Origin: Pedobacter psychroterrae
GTDB lineage: Bacteria; Bacteroidota; Bacteroidia; Sphingobacteriales; Sphingobacteriaceae
DNA length: 64,000 bases
Direction: 5' to 3'
Assembly (NCBI RefSeq): GCF_004331695.1
Contig: NZ_SJSL01000009.1
Coordinates: 62,001-126,000, forward strand
The position numbers and the translations under genes were made by a program. This document shows, one piece after another, positions 26,534-36,813 of the stretch. Each line of letters begins with the position of its first letter. Position 1 is the first letter of the stretch. Under the pieces are notes generated by a model. That model did no database searches, was not told where the DNA came from, and saw only the letters and a list, made by a program, of their open reading frames with translations.

Positions 26534-29500
26534 ATGAACCAAATGTTACTAAAAATTTGCAAAAATCCATGCTGTTTATTGTTCATTCTGCTCCTGTGTA
26601 ATTGCGATGCTTTTGGTCAGGGCCAAAGAAAGACGATAACTGGTAAAGTCACTGACACACTTGGCATGAGTATGCCTGGGGTAATCGTAGCCGATATCAA
26701 CAGATCAACTGTTGGTACACAAACAGATAACAACGGCAGGTTTGTGCTGGATGTTGAACCCGGTACTACCTTAAGATTTTCCTATGTGGGATTCGTTGAA
26801 AAACGTGTCACGATCACCGCGTCCACCTCGGTAGTCAATATCGTCCTTGCCGAAAGCAATGTACAGGCAGAAGAAGTTGTTATTACTGCCTACGGAAGGA
26901 AAGAAGCACGCGAAGCACTCGTTGGTGCCGTAACGACAGTGAAACCCGGGAATCTAAAAATACCTGCCAGTAACCTGACAAATGCACTCGCTGGGCAGGT
27001 AGCGGGTATTATTGCCTATCAGCCAAGCGGTCAGCCGGGGCAGGACAACGCAAGCTTCTTCATCAGAGGTGTTACCACGTTTGGATATAAGCAAGACCCA
27101 TTAATTCTGATCGACAACGTTGAGCTCACCTCATCAGACCTTGCCAGGCTGCAGGTGGATGATATTGAGAGTTTCTCGATCCTGAAAGATGCAAGTGCTA
27201 CTGCACTATATGGCGCCAGAGGAGGGAATGGGGTTATTCTGGTAAAAACCAAAGAGGGTAAGGCCGGTAAAGCCCAGATAAACATGCGCATTGAAAACTC
27301 CATTTCGCAATCTGTGAAATCTCTGGAGTTTGCGGACCCGATTACCTATATGAACCTGTTTAATCAGGCGACTGTGACCCGCGACCCATTGGCCGACAGG
27401 CCTTTTACAGCCAACAAAATCCTGAACACGCAGGCCACCATTGATGGTGCACCGGGGAGTAACCCCTATGTTTATCCCGCGGTAGACTGGATGGATATGC
27501 TGTTTAAGAACCGTACCAGTACGCAGCGTGCCAACCTGAGTGTGCAAGGTGGAGGCGGAGTAGCCCGATACTACATTGGCGGTTCTTATACGAATGACAA
27601 TGGTATTTTAAAAACAGATATCCGCAACAACAACAATAACAATGTAAAGTTTCAGAATTATCAGTTGCGCTCTAACGTAAACATCGATCTTTCAAAAAGT
27701 ACGGAGCTTGTTCTTCGTTTGTCCGGTACCTTCAATGAGTACAATGGCCCGCTTACCAGCGATGGATCCTTCTCAACGGATATATACAATCTTGCTACGC
27801 ATTCCAGTCCGGTATTGTTTCCGGCATTCTTCGAGCCAGATGCTGCAAATGCAAATGTAAACCATATCTTATTTGGAAATACACCAGGAAGCAGTGTGGG
27901 TTCGTTTACCGACATTAATCCATATGCTTATCTACTAAGGGGCCACCGGACATTTTCCGAATCCAGGATGCTGGCGCAGGTTGAGTTAAATCAAAAGCTG
28001 GATTTCGTAACAGAGGGACTTGGATTTCATGGCATATTCAGTACCAATCGCTATGGAAGCTTTGACTCGTCTATGCAGTACAGCCCATTTTACTATAGCA
28101 TAGGTTCTTATGATAAAGTATCAGATGTATACACCCTCAACTGGTTAAACAACCAACCCGGACAAGCACAGGAATACCTCACTTACTATCCTGGCGAAGG
28201 GTCCTTAAATACCTTTATCTATTTTCAGGGTGTGATGGACTATTCCAAAACATTTGCCGAAAACCATAACTTGAGCGGCGCATTGATCGGAACACGTCAG
28301 CAGACGCTTTATTCAAACGCGAAAGATCCAGATACAGATCAGAGAACTTTGCAATATGCACTTCCATTCCGCAACCTCACACTTGCCGGCCGTGCCACTT
28401 ATTCTTACAAGAGCAAATATTTTCTGGAGTTCAATTTTGGATACAATGGTTCTGAGCGTTTTTCAGATACACATAGGTTTGGTTTCTTTCCTACAGTGGG
28501 TGGTTCCTGGGTGCTTTCCTCAGAGAAATTCTGGGATGGCAATATCAGCAATGTCTTTAACAGGATGAAGCTGAGAGCAAGTTACGGTCTTGTTGGTAAT
28601 GACGCGATCAGTAACAGACGTTTCTTCTACCTCTCCGACGTCAACCTAAATGGCGGCAATTCTGCAGTATTCGGTACCAACAACGGTTATCAGAGAAATG
28701 GCGTGAGCATCAGAAATTATCAAAATGACGATGTAACCTGGGAAAAATCAAGACAGACCAATTTAGGACTGGAATTTACCTTGCTAAAAGATTTCAATTT
28801 CATCGTTGACGTTTATAACAACGACAAATTTGATGTACTGCAAAACCGTAGTTCTGTTCCCACTACCATGGGTCTGGAAGCTGGCATTACGGCCAATATT
28901 GGCAAAGTCCGCTCAAGAGGGATTGACTTCTCTGTTGACGGCAAGAAGAATGTGGGATTAAATGGCTGGGTTTCTGCCAGAGGTAACCTTACCTACAGTG
29001 TCAATGAATATATGCAATATGAAGAGCCCGACTACAATGAGGCGTATAGAAAAATTACAGGCCAGCCGCTCAACAGGAATTACGGATATATTGCCGAACG
29101 TTTGTTTGTTGATGATAATGAGGCACTGAATTCACCTACACAGATTTTCAGCACAAATGGATTTGCACCTATGGGTGGAGACATCAAATACCGGGATTTG
29201 AACAATGACGGTAAAATAGATGGTGCAGACCAGACCTTCCTTGGCAATCCAAACATACCTCAAATCGTTTACGGATTCGGACTTTCATCAGGATACAAAG
29301 GATTTGATCTGTCGGCCTTCTTTCAGGGACAGGCGATGGTATCGTTTTTTATCGATCCGGCCCGGACCAGTCCATTCATCAAAAGCCCGGATACACAGTT
29401 TACTGGTAATACACAATTATTGATGGATTACGCGAACGATCATTGGTCAGAAGAAAATCAAAACATGTATGCCTTGTATCCGCGTCTTGGCGCAAACGGG

Positions 29501-29764
29501 GCACAGATTGAGAACAACAGACAGCAAAGTACCTGGTGGATGAGAGATGGAAGTTTCCTGAGGCTTAAATCTCTTGAAATAGGCTATACTCTGCCCAAGC
29601 CGCTTTTGCAGAACCTCAAGCTAAGAAATGCCAGGATATACTTTAACGGTCTGAACTTGATTACCTGGAGTCCTTTCAAGATGTGGGACCCGGAGCTGGG
29701 AGGCAGAGGATTTAACTATCCTATACAGAAAGTATTCAACGTAGGCCTAAATGTCAATTTATAG
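26534..29764 (+). CDS. SusC/RagA-type TonB-dependent outer membrane transporter
   Basis: 1076 residues, the normal SusC length. Signal peptide (MNQMLLKICKNPCCLLFILL), CarboxypepD_reg-like domain (TITGKVTDTLGMSMPGVIVA) to about residue 110, a plug domain with NALAGQVAGIIAYQPSGQPGQ and SFSILKDASATALYGARGGNGVI, then a barrel ending KVFNVGLNVNL. It imports oligosaccharides bound by the SusD partner encoded 24 bp downstream. A run of AAC/AAT codons gives an Asn run near residue 360. The plug motifs are typical of the SusC/RagA branch. Confidence 0.97.
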   Translation: MNQMLLKICKNPCCLLFILLLCNCDAFGQGQRKTITGKVTDTLGMSMPGVIVADINRSTVGTQTDNNGRFVLDVEPGTTLRFSYVGFVEKRVTITASTSVVNIVLAESNVQAEEVVITAYGRKEAREALVGAVTTVKPGNLKIPASNLTNALAGQVAGIIAYQPSGQPGQDNASFFIRGVTTFGYKQDPLILIDNVELTSSDLARLQVDDIESFSILKDASATALYGARGGNGVILVKTKEGKAGKAQINMRIENSISQSVKSLEFADPITYMNLFNQATVTRDPLADRPFTANKILNTQATIDGAPGSNPYVYPAVDWMDMLFKNRTSTQRANLSVQGGGGVARYYIGGSYTNDNGILKTDIRNNNNNNVKFQNYQLRSNVNIDLSKSTELVLRLSGTFNEYNGPLTSDGSFSTDIYNLATHSSPVLFPAFFEPDAANANVNHILFGNTPGSSVGSFTDINPYAYLLRGHRTFSESRMLAQVELNQKLDFVTEGLGFHGIFSTNRYGSFDSSMQYSPFYYSIGSYDKVSDVYTLNWLNNQPGQAQEYLTYYPGEGSLNTFIYFQGVMDYSKTFAENHNLSGALIGTRQQTLYSNAKDPDTDQRTLQYALPFRNLTLAGRATYSYKSKYFLEFNFGYNGSERFSDTHRFGFFPTVGGSWVLSSEKFWDGNISNVFNRMKLRASYGLVGNDAISNRRFFYLSDVNLNGGNSAVFGTNNGYQRNGVSIRNYQNDDVTWEKSRQTNLGLEFTLLKDFNFIVDVYNNDKFDVLQNRSSVPTTMGLEAGITANIGKVRSRGIDFSVDGKKNVGLNGWVSARGNLTYSVNEYMQYEEPDYNEAYRKITGQPLNRNYGYIAERLFVDDNEALNSPTQIFSTNGFAPMGGDIKYRDLNNDGKIDGADQTFLGNPNIPQIVYGFGLSSGYKGFDLSAFFQGQAMVSFFIDPARTSPFIKSPDTQFTGNTQLLMDYANDHWSEENQNMYALYPRLGANGAQIENNRQQSTWWMRDGSFLRLKSLEIGYTLPKPLLQNLKLRNARIYFNGLNLITWSPFKMWDPELGGRGFNYPIQKVFNVGLNVNL

Positions 29765-29788
29765 TACTAACCGATTATCACTTAAAAT

Positions 29789-31708
29789 ATGAAATCATAT
29801 TACAAATATTTATACATGATCGTACTTGCAATGACGACTATGTCATGTAAAAAGTACCTCGATGTCACACCCGAAAATGTGGGTACAATCGATTATGCAT
29901 TTAGGAACCGCAATGAAGCAGAGAACTATCTTTTTAGCTGTTATGCTACCTTGCAGCAATTTCAATATCCACAACAGAATGCCGGTTTTACCACCTCCGG
30001 TGAGGTTGTTTTCCCTAATAACCTGACAGACAACCAAAGCATAGAACCCACAGGATTCAACCTAATCAGGGGCACCCAAAGCGCTGCCAATCCGGGTCTG
30101 AACTTCTGGGACGGTGAAAATGGCGGACAGGCCATTTTCAGGGCACTGAGAAGGTGTAATACCATGTTGGAGAACATTGACAAACCGATAGACCTTACTC
30201 CCGGCGAGAAAGCCAGATGGATATCGGAAGTCAAGTTTTTGAAGGCCTATTACCATTTTTATCTTTTCAGGATGTATGGGCCTATTCCCATTACAGATGT
30301 AAATCTACCCATCAACAGTCAGCCACAGGATGTAAAAGTCAAACGTGATCCGGTTGATTCAGTGGTAAATTATATGGTTAGGCTACTGGATCAGGCAGCG
30401 CCCGATCTTCCACTTGCCATTCAAAATCAGACACAGGAGCTGGGCCGCATCACCAGGCCAATTGCGCTGGCGGTGAAAGCAGATATCCTGACCACTGCAG
30501 CTAGCCCATTGTTTAACGGCAACCCTGCTTATGCAAGTTTCGTAGACAAAGACGGGCAAAACTTATTCAGCGGCACCTATGATGCCACTAAATGGGACAG
30601 GGCGGCGGCTGCCTGTGTGGCGGCTATACAAATATGTGAAGCTAACGGTTATGCACTGCATACATTCAATCCCTCTGCGAGTATCCCGGCCAATCTTACA
30701 GATTCCCTAAAGACGGTATTAAATCTTCAAACGACAATTACGGATAAATGGGAAACAAATACCGAATTAATCTGGGCATTGAATCCGGTATTCGGGTTTG
30801 GCCGCCAGGAATACAACATGCCAAGGCTCACGCCTGATGCTGCTGCTAATTTAATCGCCCAGGGTACTTTTGCAGTCCCAATTGGTCAGCAGGAACTCTA
30901 TTATACACACAATGGGGTGCCGATTACTGAAGACAAAACATGGGATTACACGGGTCGTTACGGAATTAAAACTGCACTTGAGAAAGACCGTTTTTACATC
31001 CACAATGGATATGAGACGGTGAAGGCACATTTCGACCGTGAACCAAGGTTCTATGCAAATGTGGCATTCGACGGCGGAGTATGGTATGGTAATGGGAAGC
31101 TTGATCCTGAAAATACCTTATACGTTCAGGCACGGGGCAGCGGATCATATGCAGGTCCGAAAGACAATATCAGGTTGAATGTCACCGGATACTGGGCCAA
31201 GAAGCTGGTTAATTACCTCACCATTTACGATAAGAGCATGACCTGGGAAAATTTTCATTACCCAATGATGCGTTTGTCTGGCTTATATCTTTTATATGCC
31301 GAGGTATTGAATGAGCAGGGCAAATCCTACGCGGAAGTAGTTCCCTATCTGGACAGGGTGAGGGCCCGTGCCGGATTACCGGGTGTAGTAGCGGCATGGA
31401 CCAATTTCTCAAGAAATCCGGCAAAGTACACTTCTCAGGATGGTCTTCGTCAGATCATACATCAGGAAACGCGCATTGAACTTGCATTTGAAGGTCAGGC
31501 TGGATGGGCATTGCGCAGATGGAAAGAGCTGCAGGCAGTAATGAGCAGGCCATTGCAGGGCTGGAATATTTACGAAGAGGCACCGATCAATTATTACCGC
31601 CCGCGTACCTTAATTTCGCCGGTTTTCAACGAGCGAAATTATCTGTGGCCTATTAAAAATGACAATTTGATCATCAATGGAAACCTGGTGCAAAATCCAA
31701 ACTGGTAG
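29789..31708 (+). CDS. SusD/RagB-type surface glycan-binding lipoprotein
   Basis: 639 residues. Lipobox TTMSCKKYLDVTPENVGTI. The N-terminal TPR-like region includes SEVKFLKAYYHFYLFRMYGPIPI, a SusD signature, and the C-terminal part has YLDRVRARAGLPGV and ETRIELAFEGQAGWALRRWKE, the conserved helix that packs against the SusC barrel. It forms the lid of the transporter. Length is on the large side of the family. It directly follows the SusC gene and precedes the DUF5000 gene by 18 bp, all in one operon. Confidence 0.97.
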   Translation: MKSYYKYLYMIVLAMTTMSCKKYLDVTPENVGTIDYAFRNRNEAENYLFSCYATLQQFQYPQQNAGFTTSGEVVFPNNLTDNQSIEPTGFNLIRGTQSAANPGLNFWDGENGGQAIFRALRRCNTMLENIDKPIDLTPGEKARWISEVKFLKAYYHFYLFRMYGPIPITDVNLPINSQPQDVKVKRDPVDSVVNYMVRLLDQAAPDLPLAIQNQTQELGRITRPIALAVKADILTTAASPLFNGNPAYASFVDKDGQNLFSGTYDATKWDRAAAACVAAIQICEANGYALHTFNPSASIPANLTDSLKTVLNLQTTITDKWETNTELIWALNPVFGFGRQEYNMPRLTPDAAANLIAQGTFAVPIGQQELYYTHNGVPITEDKTWDYTGRYGIKTALEKDRFYIHNGYETVKAHFDREPRFYANVAFDGGVWYGNGKLDPENTLYVQARGSGSYAGPKDNIRLNVTGYWAKKLVNYLTIYDKSMTWENFHYPMMRLSGLYLLYAEVLNEQGKSYAEVVPYLDRVRARAGLPGVVAAWTNFSRNPAKYTSQDGLRQIIHQETRIELAFEGQAGWALRRWKELQAVMSRPLQGWNIYEEAPINYYRPRTLISPVFNERNYLWPIKNDNLIINGNLVQNPNW

Positions 31709-31726
31709 TAAAGGAGATTAGAAATT

Positions 31727-32953
31727 ATGAAAAAGACGAACTATAAAATATTCATCATCTGCCTTGTATTTCTGGCTGCAGCGTTTTCAGCTTGCGAGAA
31801 GAACAATGGCTACAATACAGATCCAGTTTCCAAGGATACAGCCAAGCCGGAAACTGTCACTAACCTAAAGGTAGACAACTTCAACGGTGGGGCATATATC
31901 ACCTATGACCTTCCTAACTCTGACAACATTCTCTATGTATTGGCTAAATACAATATAAGGGAAAACGTAGCCAGGGAGACTAAATCCTCCTATTATACGG
32001 ATACGATAAAGGTTGAGGGATTTGCAGAAGCACAGGAATATGAAGTAACACTCTATACAGTGACTCGTGCAAATGTAGTCTCAGATCCTGTTACGGTAAA
32101 AGTAAATCCTAAAACACCAGTATATCAATTGGTGAGGCCGTCTATAGCAATCTCAGCAGATTTTGGCGGAGTGAACGTCAAAACATTCAACCCATTGAAA
32201 AAGGAAATAGGGGTCATATTGATAGCTTACGATGACGTAACCCGTGATATGGAAGTTCAGGACCAGCATTTTACTAGGTTAGATACAGTAGATTACTCGA
32301 TAAGGGGTTATAAAACGGACGCACGTGACTTTGGGGTATATATTACTGACCAATGGGGCAATGTATCTGATACGCTTAACGTAAAGCTAAGCCCCCTTTA
32401 TGAAGAACTTTTGGATAAGAGTAAGTTTAGCCCATTCACTTTAGCTAGTGATTCACCACCATACGATGGCAACTGGATTGTATCCAGATTGTGGGATGGC
32501 AACAATGGGGAGCCGGGATGGCATACTGGGTCCAGCGGTAAAGCGCCATTTGTTGCTACTTTTAACATAGGCAACACCTATAAATTAAGCCGCTTCATCA
32601 TGTGGCAAAGGCCTGATAGCTGGGCTTACGGACATGGTAATCCGCGTGATTTCAGTCTTTGGGGATCAAATTCTGCTTCTCCAAGAGATGCTCAGCTTCC
32701 TGTTTCTGCGGCAGCCGGTACGGTAATCGGAGATTGGGTCAACCTGGGTAATTACAACTTTCCGCCACCTCCGTCAGGAATGCCCGTTCCGGGCAACTCT
32801 GCGGATAACGAGTTTGTCAAAGCAGGTGTCAACTTCAACGTTCCGTTCAATGCCCCATCGGTCAAGTTTCTGCGGCTCTCAGTAACAAGAACCTGGTCTG
32901 CCGGCTCATTTGCACACGTATTGGAAATGTCGTTTTATGGCAAACCGGAATAA
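31727..32953 (+). CDS. DUF4959/DUF5126/DUF5000 surface lipoprotein
   Basis: 408 residues with lipobox FSACEKNNG. The N-terminal fibronectin-like domain (ETVTNLKVDNFNGGAYITYDL) matches DUF4959, the middle (FDFGGVNVKTFNPLKKEIG region) DUF5126, and the C-terminal discoidin-like domain (RLWDGNNGEPGWHT to LRLSVTRTWSAGSFAHVLEMSFYG) DUF5000. Such proteins follow SusC/SusD in many loci and probably bind glycan at the cell surface. It begins 18 bp after the SusD gene. Confidence 0.85.
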   Translation: MKKTNYKIFIICLVFLAAAFSACEKNNGYNTDPVSKDTAKPETVTNLKVDNFNGGAYITYDLPNSDNILYVLAKYNIRENVARETKSSYYTDTIKVEGFAEAQEYEVTLYTVTRANVVSDPVTVKVNPKTPVYQLVRPSIAISADFGGVNVKTFNPLKKEIGVILIAYDDVTRDMEVQDQHFTRLDTVDYSIRGYKTDARDFGVYITDQWGNVSDTLNVKLSPLYEELLDKSKFSPFTLASDSPPYDGNWIVSRLWDGNNGEPGWHTGSSGKAPFVATFNIGNTYKLSRFIMWQRPDSWAYGHGNPRDFSLWGSNSASPRDAQLPVSAAAGTVIGDWVNLGNYNFPPPPSGMPVPGNSADNEFVKAGVNFNVPFNAPSVKFLRLSVTRTWSAGSFAHVLEMSFYGKPE

Positions 32954-32993
32954 TTATCCATTGATCAAAAATTAAAAGATAAACTATAAACAG

Positions 32994-34199
32994 ATGAAAA
33001 ATTATCTATACACCGCCATTTGTCTTACATTGTTTTCCATAGTGTTTGGATGCAGTAAGCACGAAACGGACTTCAGGGATTTCCTTGGCGACAAAGAACT
33101 TACCTATACTGGTGCGGTAGGGGACGTGACTTCCCAGCCAGGCAACCTTCGCGTGCAGCTAAAATGGAAGTCGAGCACAGACCCAAGTATCACCAAATAT
33201 GTCGTTTACTGGAACAATAAAATTGATTCCCAGGTAGTGAATGTGACCGAAAGGACTGATAGCGTAAAAACCATCATCAGTGGATTGCAGGAGTTTGTGT
33301 ATACCTTTACCATTCACTCTTTTGATGCAAAAGGGAATACTTCTATTGCAAGGGAAGTAAACAATGTGAAAGTTTATGGGCCTATTTACAGCAGTACATT
33401 GCTAAACAGGGCTTATGATGCTGCTACTCCGTATGTAGTGAACAGCAATGGGAGTATTACCCTGAATTTTATCACGGCAGATACAATTCATGTAAAAACC
33501 ATGATCAATTATACCAATGCCGCCGGTGCTGAAGCTACCGCCTCACTGCTCGGCACAGACGGTACGGTTGTCCTTCCAAGCTATAAGGCCGGTACCAAAG
33601 TGTTGTTTCAGTCTTTCTACAAGCCTGAACAGCAGTCTATTGATATATTTACTGTAAATAAATTTGATGAATATCCGAGTATCTTCCAGTTTATACAGTG
33701 TGATAAATCTTTGTTTAGGGAGGTTCGTCTGCCAAATGATGTAAATACCTACGAATCGGGAACCAGCATCAGTAAACTTTGGGATGGCAGTGTAGGTCCG
33801 CAGGGATACCCTAATATTTTCCATAGCGATGGCAATCACCTGGCGCACGTACTAACGTTTGACATGGGTAAAGTTTACAATAACCTAGCGCAAATGGAAG
33901 AAGTTGGCAGAGATTGCTGCAATAACCCAAGCAGATTTGAGGTCTGGGGTATTGCTGATATTACCAATGCAGCTACCACACTAAGGGCCGATGCTTCAGG
34001 TTGGAAAGCAGAAGCGATAGCCAAGGGCTGGACGCTGCTTAGAGAGGTCAACAGGAGTGATAATGGGGTAAATGCCATTAAAGTGGATCTGATCAGCAAT
34101 CCTCCTCCGGTAAGATATATTCGTATCCGTGTATTGAATACCACTACCGGATCTGCTTACAGTAATATGAGCGAATTAACTTTTTGGAATAAACAATAA
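32994..34199 (+). CDS. DUF4998 surface lipoprotein
   Basis: 401 residues with lipobox VFGCSKHETDF. The N-terminal half matches DUF4998 (GDVTSQPGNLRVQLKWKSSTDPSITKYVVYW, an FN3-like fold), and the C-terminal half is a discoidin-like domain (ISKLWDGSVGPQGYPNIFH, NPSRFEVWGIAD, VRYIRIRVLN). The domain order parallels the preceding DUF5000 protein, so both are likely glycan-binding surface proteins of the same SusC/D system. It starts 40 bp downstream of that gene and precedes the GH95 gene. Confidence 0.85.
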   Translation: MKNYLYTAICLTLFSIVFGCSKHETDFRDFLGDKELTYTGAVGDVTSQPGNLRVQLKWKSSTDPSITKYVVYWNNKIDSQVVNVTERTDSVKTIISGLQEFVYTFTIHSFDAKGNTSIAREVNNVKVYGPIYSSTLLNRAYDAATPYVVNSNGSITLNFITADTIHVKTMINYTNAAGAEATASLLGTDGTVVLPSYKAGTKVLFQSFYKPEQQSIDIFTVNKFDEYPSIFQFIQCDKSLFREVRLPNDVNTYESGTSISKLWDGSVGPQGYPNIFHSDGNHLAHVLTFDMGKVYNNLAQMEEVGRDCCNNPSRFEVWGIADITNAATTLRADASGWKAEAIAKGWTLLREVNRSDNGVNAIKVDLISNPPPVRYIRIRVLNTTTGSAYSNMSELTFWNKQ

Positions 34200-34305
34200 G
34201 GTCAATTAATCCATTATTTAACAAAGATTGTCCATTTTTAGGGTCAGATATCTGTGATAATTTTATTTTCAACCAATTAACTAATTAAACAACCCATTCT
34301 TTCGC

Positions 34306-36654
34306 ATGCATACAGGTGTTTTTTCAAGAAGCTTTTCGTTTATAATGCTGTTATCTCTGTTTTACATGCCTGCTATTGCGCAGCAAAAACCATTAAAGCT
34401 CTGGTATGCCGAACCTGCAAAACTATGGGAGGAAACCTTGCCGCTTGGCAATGGCAGGCTGGGGATGACGCCAAATAGCGGATTAGCAAAGGAAAAAATT
34501 GTTTTAAATGACATCACATTGTGGTCTGGATCGCCACAGGACGCAAATAATTATGAGGCAAATAAAAGCCTTGCAGCAATCAGGCAACTGATTCTGGAAG
34601 GGAAGAACGACGAGGCTCAGGATTTGGTAAACCGCGACTTTGTATGCAAAGGCCCGGGTTCGGGCGGTGCGCAATGGGGAAAATTTCAGACCCTGGGTGC
34701 CCTTGAACTCGACTTTGATCATAACGGTGTACAGGGCGAGCCCGCCATACCTAAAGATTATCGTAGAACGCTTTCGCTGGATAACGCATTGGCCACTTGT
34801 ACATATACGTTGAATAACGTTAAATATAAGCGGGAATATTTTACCAGTTTTGATGATGATGTAAATATCATCAGGATCACCTCGGATAAACCCGGTATGA
34901 TCAATTGCCGGATCACAATCAACCGCGCGGAGCGTTTTGAAGTCAGCACGGAAGGGCAGGAGCTGCAGATGTCAGGGCAGCTTGACAATGGTACCGATGG
35001 TAAAGGCATGCAGTACCTGGCAAGGGTCAAGGCAAAACTAAGCGGTGGCAAACTCAGTGCCGATCAAAATTCACTGGTGGTTAAGGACGCTACTGAACTA
35101 ATCATTTACGTTTCTGCGGGTACAGATTTTAAAGGTTTCGCATTTAAGGAAAAGACACAGGAAATTCTTGCAGCCGCAATCAAGAAGCCTTATGCTACGC
35201 AAAAGGCCAGGCATATTGCCAATTTTAGTAAATTGTTTAAAAGATTAAGCCTGGATCTTGGCGCTGGTCAGGCAGAAGAGCTGCCAACAAATTTCCGACT
35301 GAGTGCTTTTTATAAACAGTCAGACCTCGATCCGGGGATGGCAGCCCTCTTTTTTCAGTTCGGAAGATACCTGAGTATCAGCAGCACGAGGGTAGGGCTT
35401 TTACCTCCAAATTTGCAGGGACTTTGGGCCAAGGAAATCAATACTCCCTGGAATGGCGACTACCACCTGGATGTAAACGTGCAGATGAACCACTGGCCGG
35501 TAGAGGTTTCGAATCTTTCTGAGTTGAACTTACCCCTGGCTAACCTCGTAAAAGGTCTGGTAAAGCCTGGAGAGAAAACCGCTAAGGCTTATTACAATGC
35601 CGAAGGCTGGATTGCGCATGTCATTACCAATGTATGGGGGTTCACCGAGCCCGGAGAGAGCGCATCATGGGGAGCTGCAAATGCAGGTTCAGGATGGCTG
35701 TGCAACAATCTTTGGGAGCATTATGCCTTTAGCATGGACCTGAAATACCTCAGGGATATCTATCCGGTATTAAAAGGTTCGGCGCAATTCTACAAAAGCG
35801 CTCAGATAAAAGATCCCAAAACAGGCTGGATGGTTACTTCTCCTTCCGTATCACCTGAAAACACTTTTTACCTGCCTAACGGCAAGACGGCCAGTATCTC
35901 TATGGGGCCTACCATTGACAACCAGATCGTAAGGGAGCTTTTCAATAATGTGATTACTGCTTCTAAAGTTTTAAACATCGATGCAGCTTTCAGAAAAGAG
36001 CTGGAAGAGCGCTTAAAGACAGTACCTCCGGCAGGGGTAATCAGCAAGGACGGCCGTATTCAGGAGTGGATAGAAGATTATAAGGAAACTGACCTTCAGC
36101 ACCGTCATATATCGCATTTGTATGGCTTATTTCCTGCCGCCCTGATCACACCTACTTCCACTCCCGAACTCGCAGAAGCTGCCAGGAAATCGCTGGAAGT
36201 AAGGGGAGATGATGGCCCGAGCTGGACCATAGCCTATAAATTACTCTTCTGGGCAAGGCTTCAGGATGGCAACCGGGCATTTAAGCTTTTCAAGGAGATC
36301 CTTAAGCCAACCCTCAGACTGGATATTAATTACGGTGCAGGAGGGGGAGTGTACCCCAACATGCTGTCTGCCGGCCCGCCTTTCCAGATAGACGGAAACT
36401 TTGGTGCCGCAGCTGGTCTGGCTGAAATGCTGCTGCAAAGCCACGATGGTTTTATTGACCTGCTTCCCGCTATTCCTGATGCCTGGAAGGCCTATGGAAA
36501 TGTAAAAGGAATGAAAGCAAGGGGAAATTTTACAGTCGACATGAGCTGGAGAGATGGTAAAATAACCGCTTACAGGATCAGTTCACCCCTAGCGAAAAAA
36601 GTGAAAATCAAATTTAACGGACAGATTAAAGAGATCACTTCTGTAAAAGGATAA
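34306..36654 (+). CDS. Glycoside hydrolase family 95 (alpha-L-fucosidase/alpha-L-galactosidase)
   Basis: 782 residues with signal peptide (FIMLLSLFYMPAIAQQKPL). The GH95 pattern is clear: LWYAEPAKLWEETLPLGNGRLGM at the start, NLQGLWAKEINTPWNGDYHLDVNVQMNHWP in the centre, and IDGNFGAAAGLAEMLLQSHDG near the end. GH95 inverting enzymes cleave alpha-1,2-L-fucose or alpha-L-galactose. It is the only CAZyme physically in the SusC/D operon, so fucosylated or L-galactose-bearing glycans are the best guess for the substrate. It is separated from the DUF4998 gene by 106 bp; the 264-bp AraC-SusC promoter probably drives all five genes. Confidence 0.95.
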   Translation: MHTGVFSRSFSFIMLLSLFYMPAIAQQKPLKLWYAEPAKLWEETLPLGNGRLGMTPNSGLAKEKIVLNDITLWSGSPQDANNYEANKSLAAIRQLILEGKNDEAQDLVNRDFVCKGPGSGGAQWGKFQTLGALELDFDHNGVQGEPAIPKDYRRTLSLDNALATCTYTLNNVKYKREYFTSFDDDVNIIRITSDKPGMINCRITINRAERFEVSTEGQELQMSGQLDNGTDGKGMQYLARVKAKLSGGKLSADQNSLVVKDATELIIYVSAGTDFKGFAFKEKTQEILAAAIKKPYATQKARHIANFSKLFKRLSLDLGAGQAEELPTNFRLSAFYKQSDLDPGMAALFFQFGRYLSISSTRVGLLPPNLQGLWAKEINTPWNGDYHLDVNVQMNHWPVEVSNLSELNLPLANLVKGLVKPGEKTAKAYYNAEGWIAHVITNVWGFTEPGESASWGAANAGSGWLCNNLWEHYAFSMDLKYLRDIYPVLKGSAQFYKSAQIKDPKTGWMVTSPSVSPENTFYLPNGKTASISMGPTIDNQIVRELFNNVITASKVLNIDAAFRKELEERLKTVPPAGVISKDGRIQEWIEDYKETDLQHRHISHLYGLFPAALITPTSTPELAEAARKSLEVRGDDGPSWTIAYKLLFWARLQDGNRAFKLFKEILKPTLRLDINYGAGGGVYPNMLSAGPPFQIDGNFGAAAGLAEMLLQSHDGFIDLLPAIPDAWKAYGNVKGMKARGNFTVDMSWRDGKITAYRISSPLAKKVKIKFNGQIKEITSVKG

Positions 36655-36688
36655 TACTTTCACCGACGATTATTAACAACTCACCTAG

Positions 36689-36715
36689 GTTTTGTCCGGT
36701 CTGGCCGGACAAAAC
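36689..36715. repeat. Perfect 11-bp hairpin after the GH95 gene
   Basis: GTTTTGTCCGG (36689-36699) and CCGGACAAAAC (36705-36715) are exact complements around TCTGG. It is the last dyad before the small protein gene. T precedes and A follows, so it is not a classic terminator; operator or RNA processing roles are possible. Confidence 0.65.
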
Positions 36716-36743
36716 TATTCATGAAAAGTAAAATATCACATCT

Positions 36744-36784
36744 TTACATTAATTATTGTAACATGGAGGCGCAAAACTGCGTCT
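36744..36784 (+). promoter_or_regulatory. Palindrome and small leader hairpin before the small HMA-like gene
   Basis: 36744-36761 is TTACATTAATTATTGTAA (symmetric except two bases). It is followed at 36767-36784 by AGGCGCA-AAAC-TGCGTCT, a 7-bp hairpin with a short pyrimidine tail TTCT. Together they look like an operator plus leader hairpin, 30 bp before the start at 36814. Function is a guess. Confidence 0.35.
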
Positions 36785-36813
36785 TTCTACACAACACATA
36801 CATTATAAGAAAG

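Noticed and set aside
27636..27655. AAC/AAT run in the SusC gene as a phase-variation repeat
   Set aside because: It is a trinucleotide run in frame, so length change would not shift the frame.
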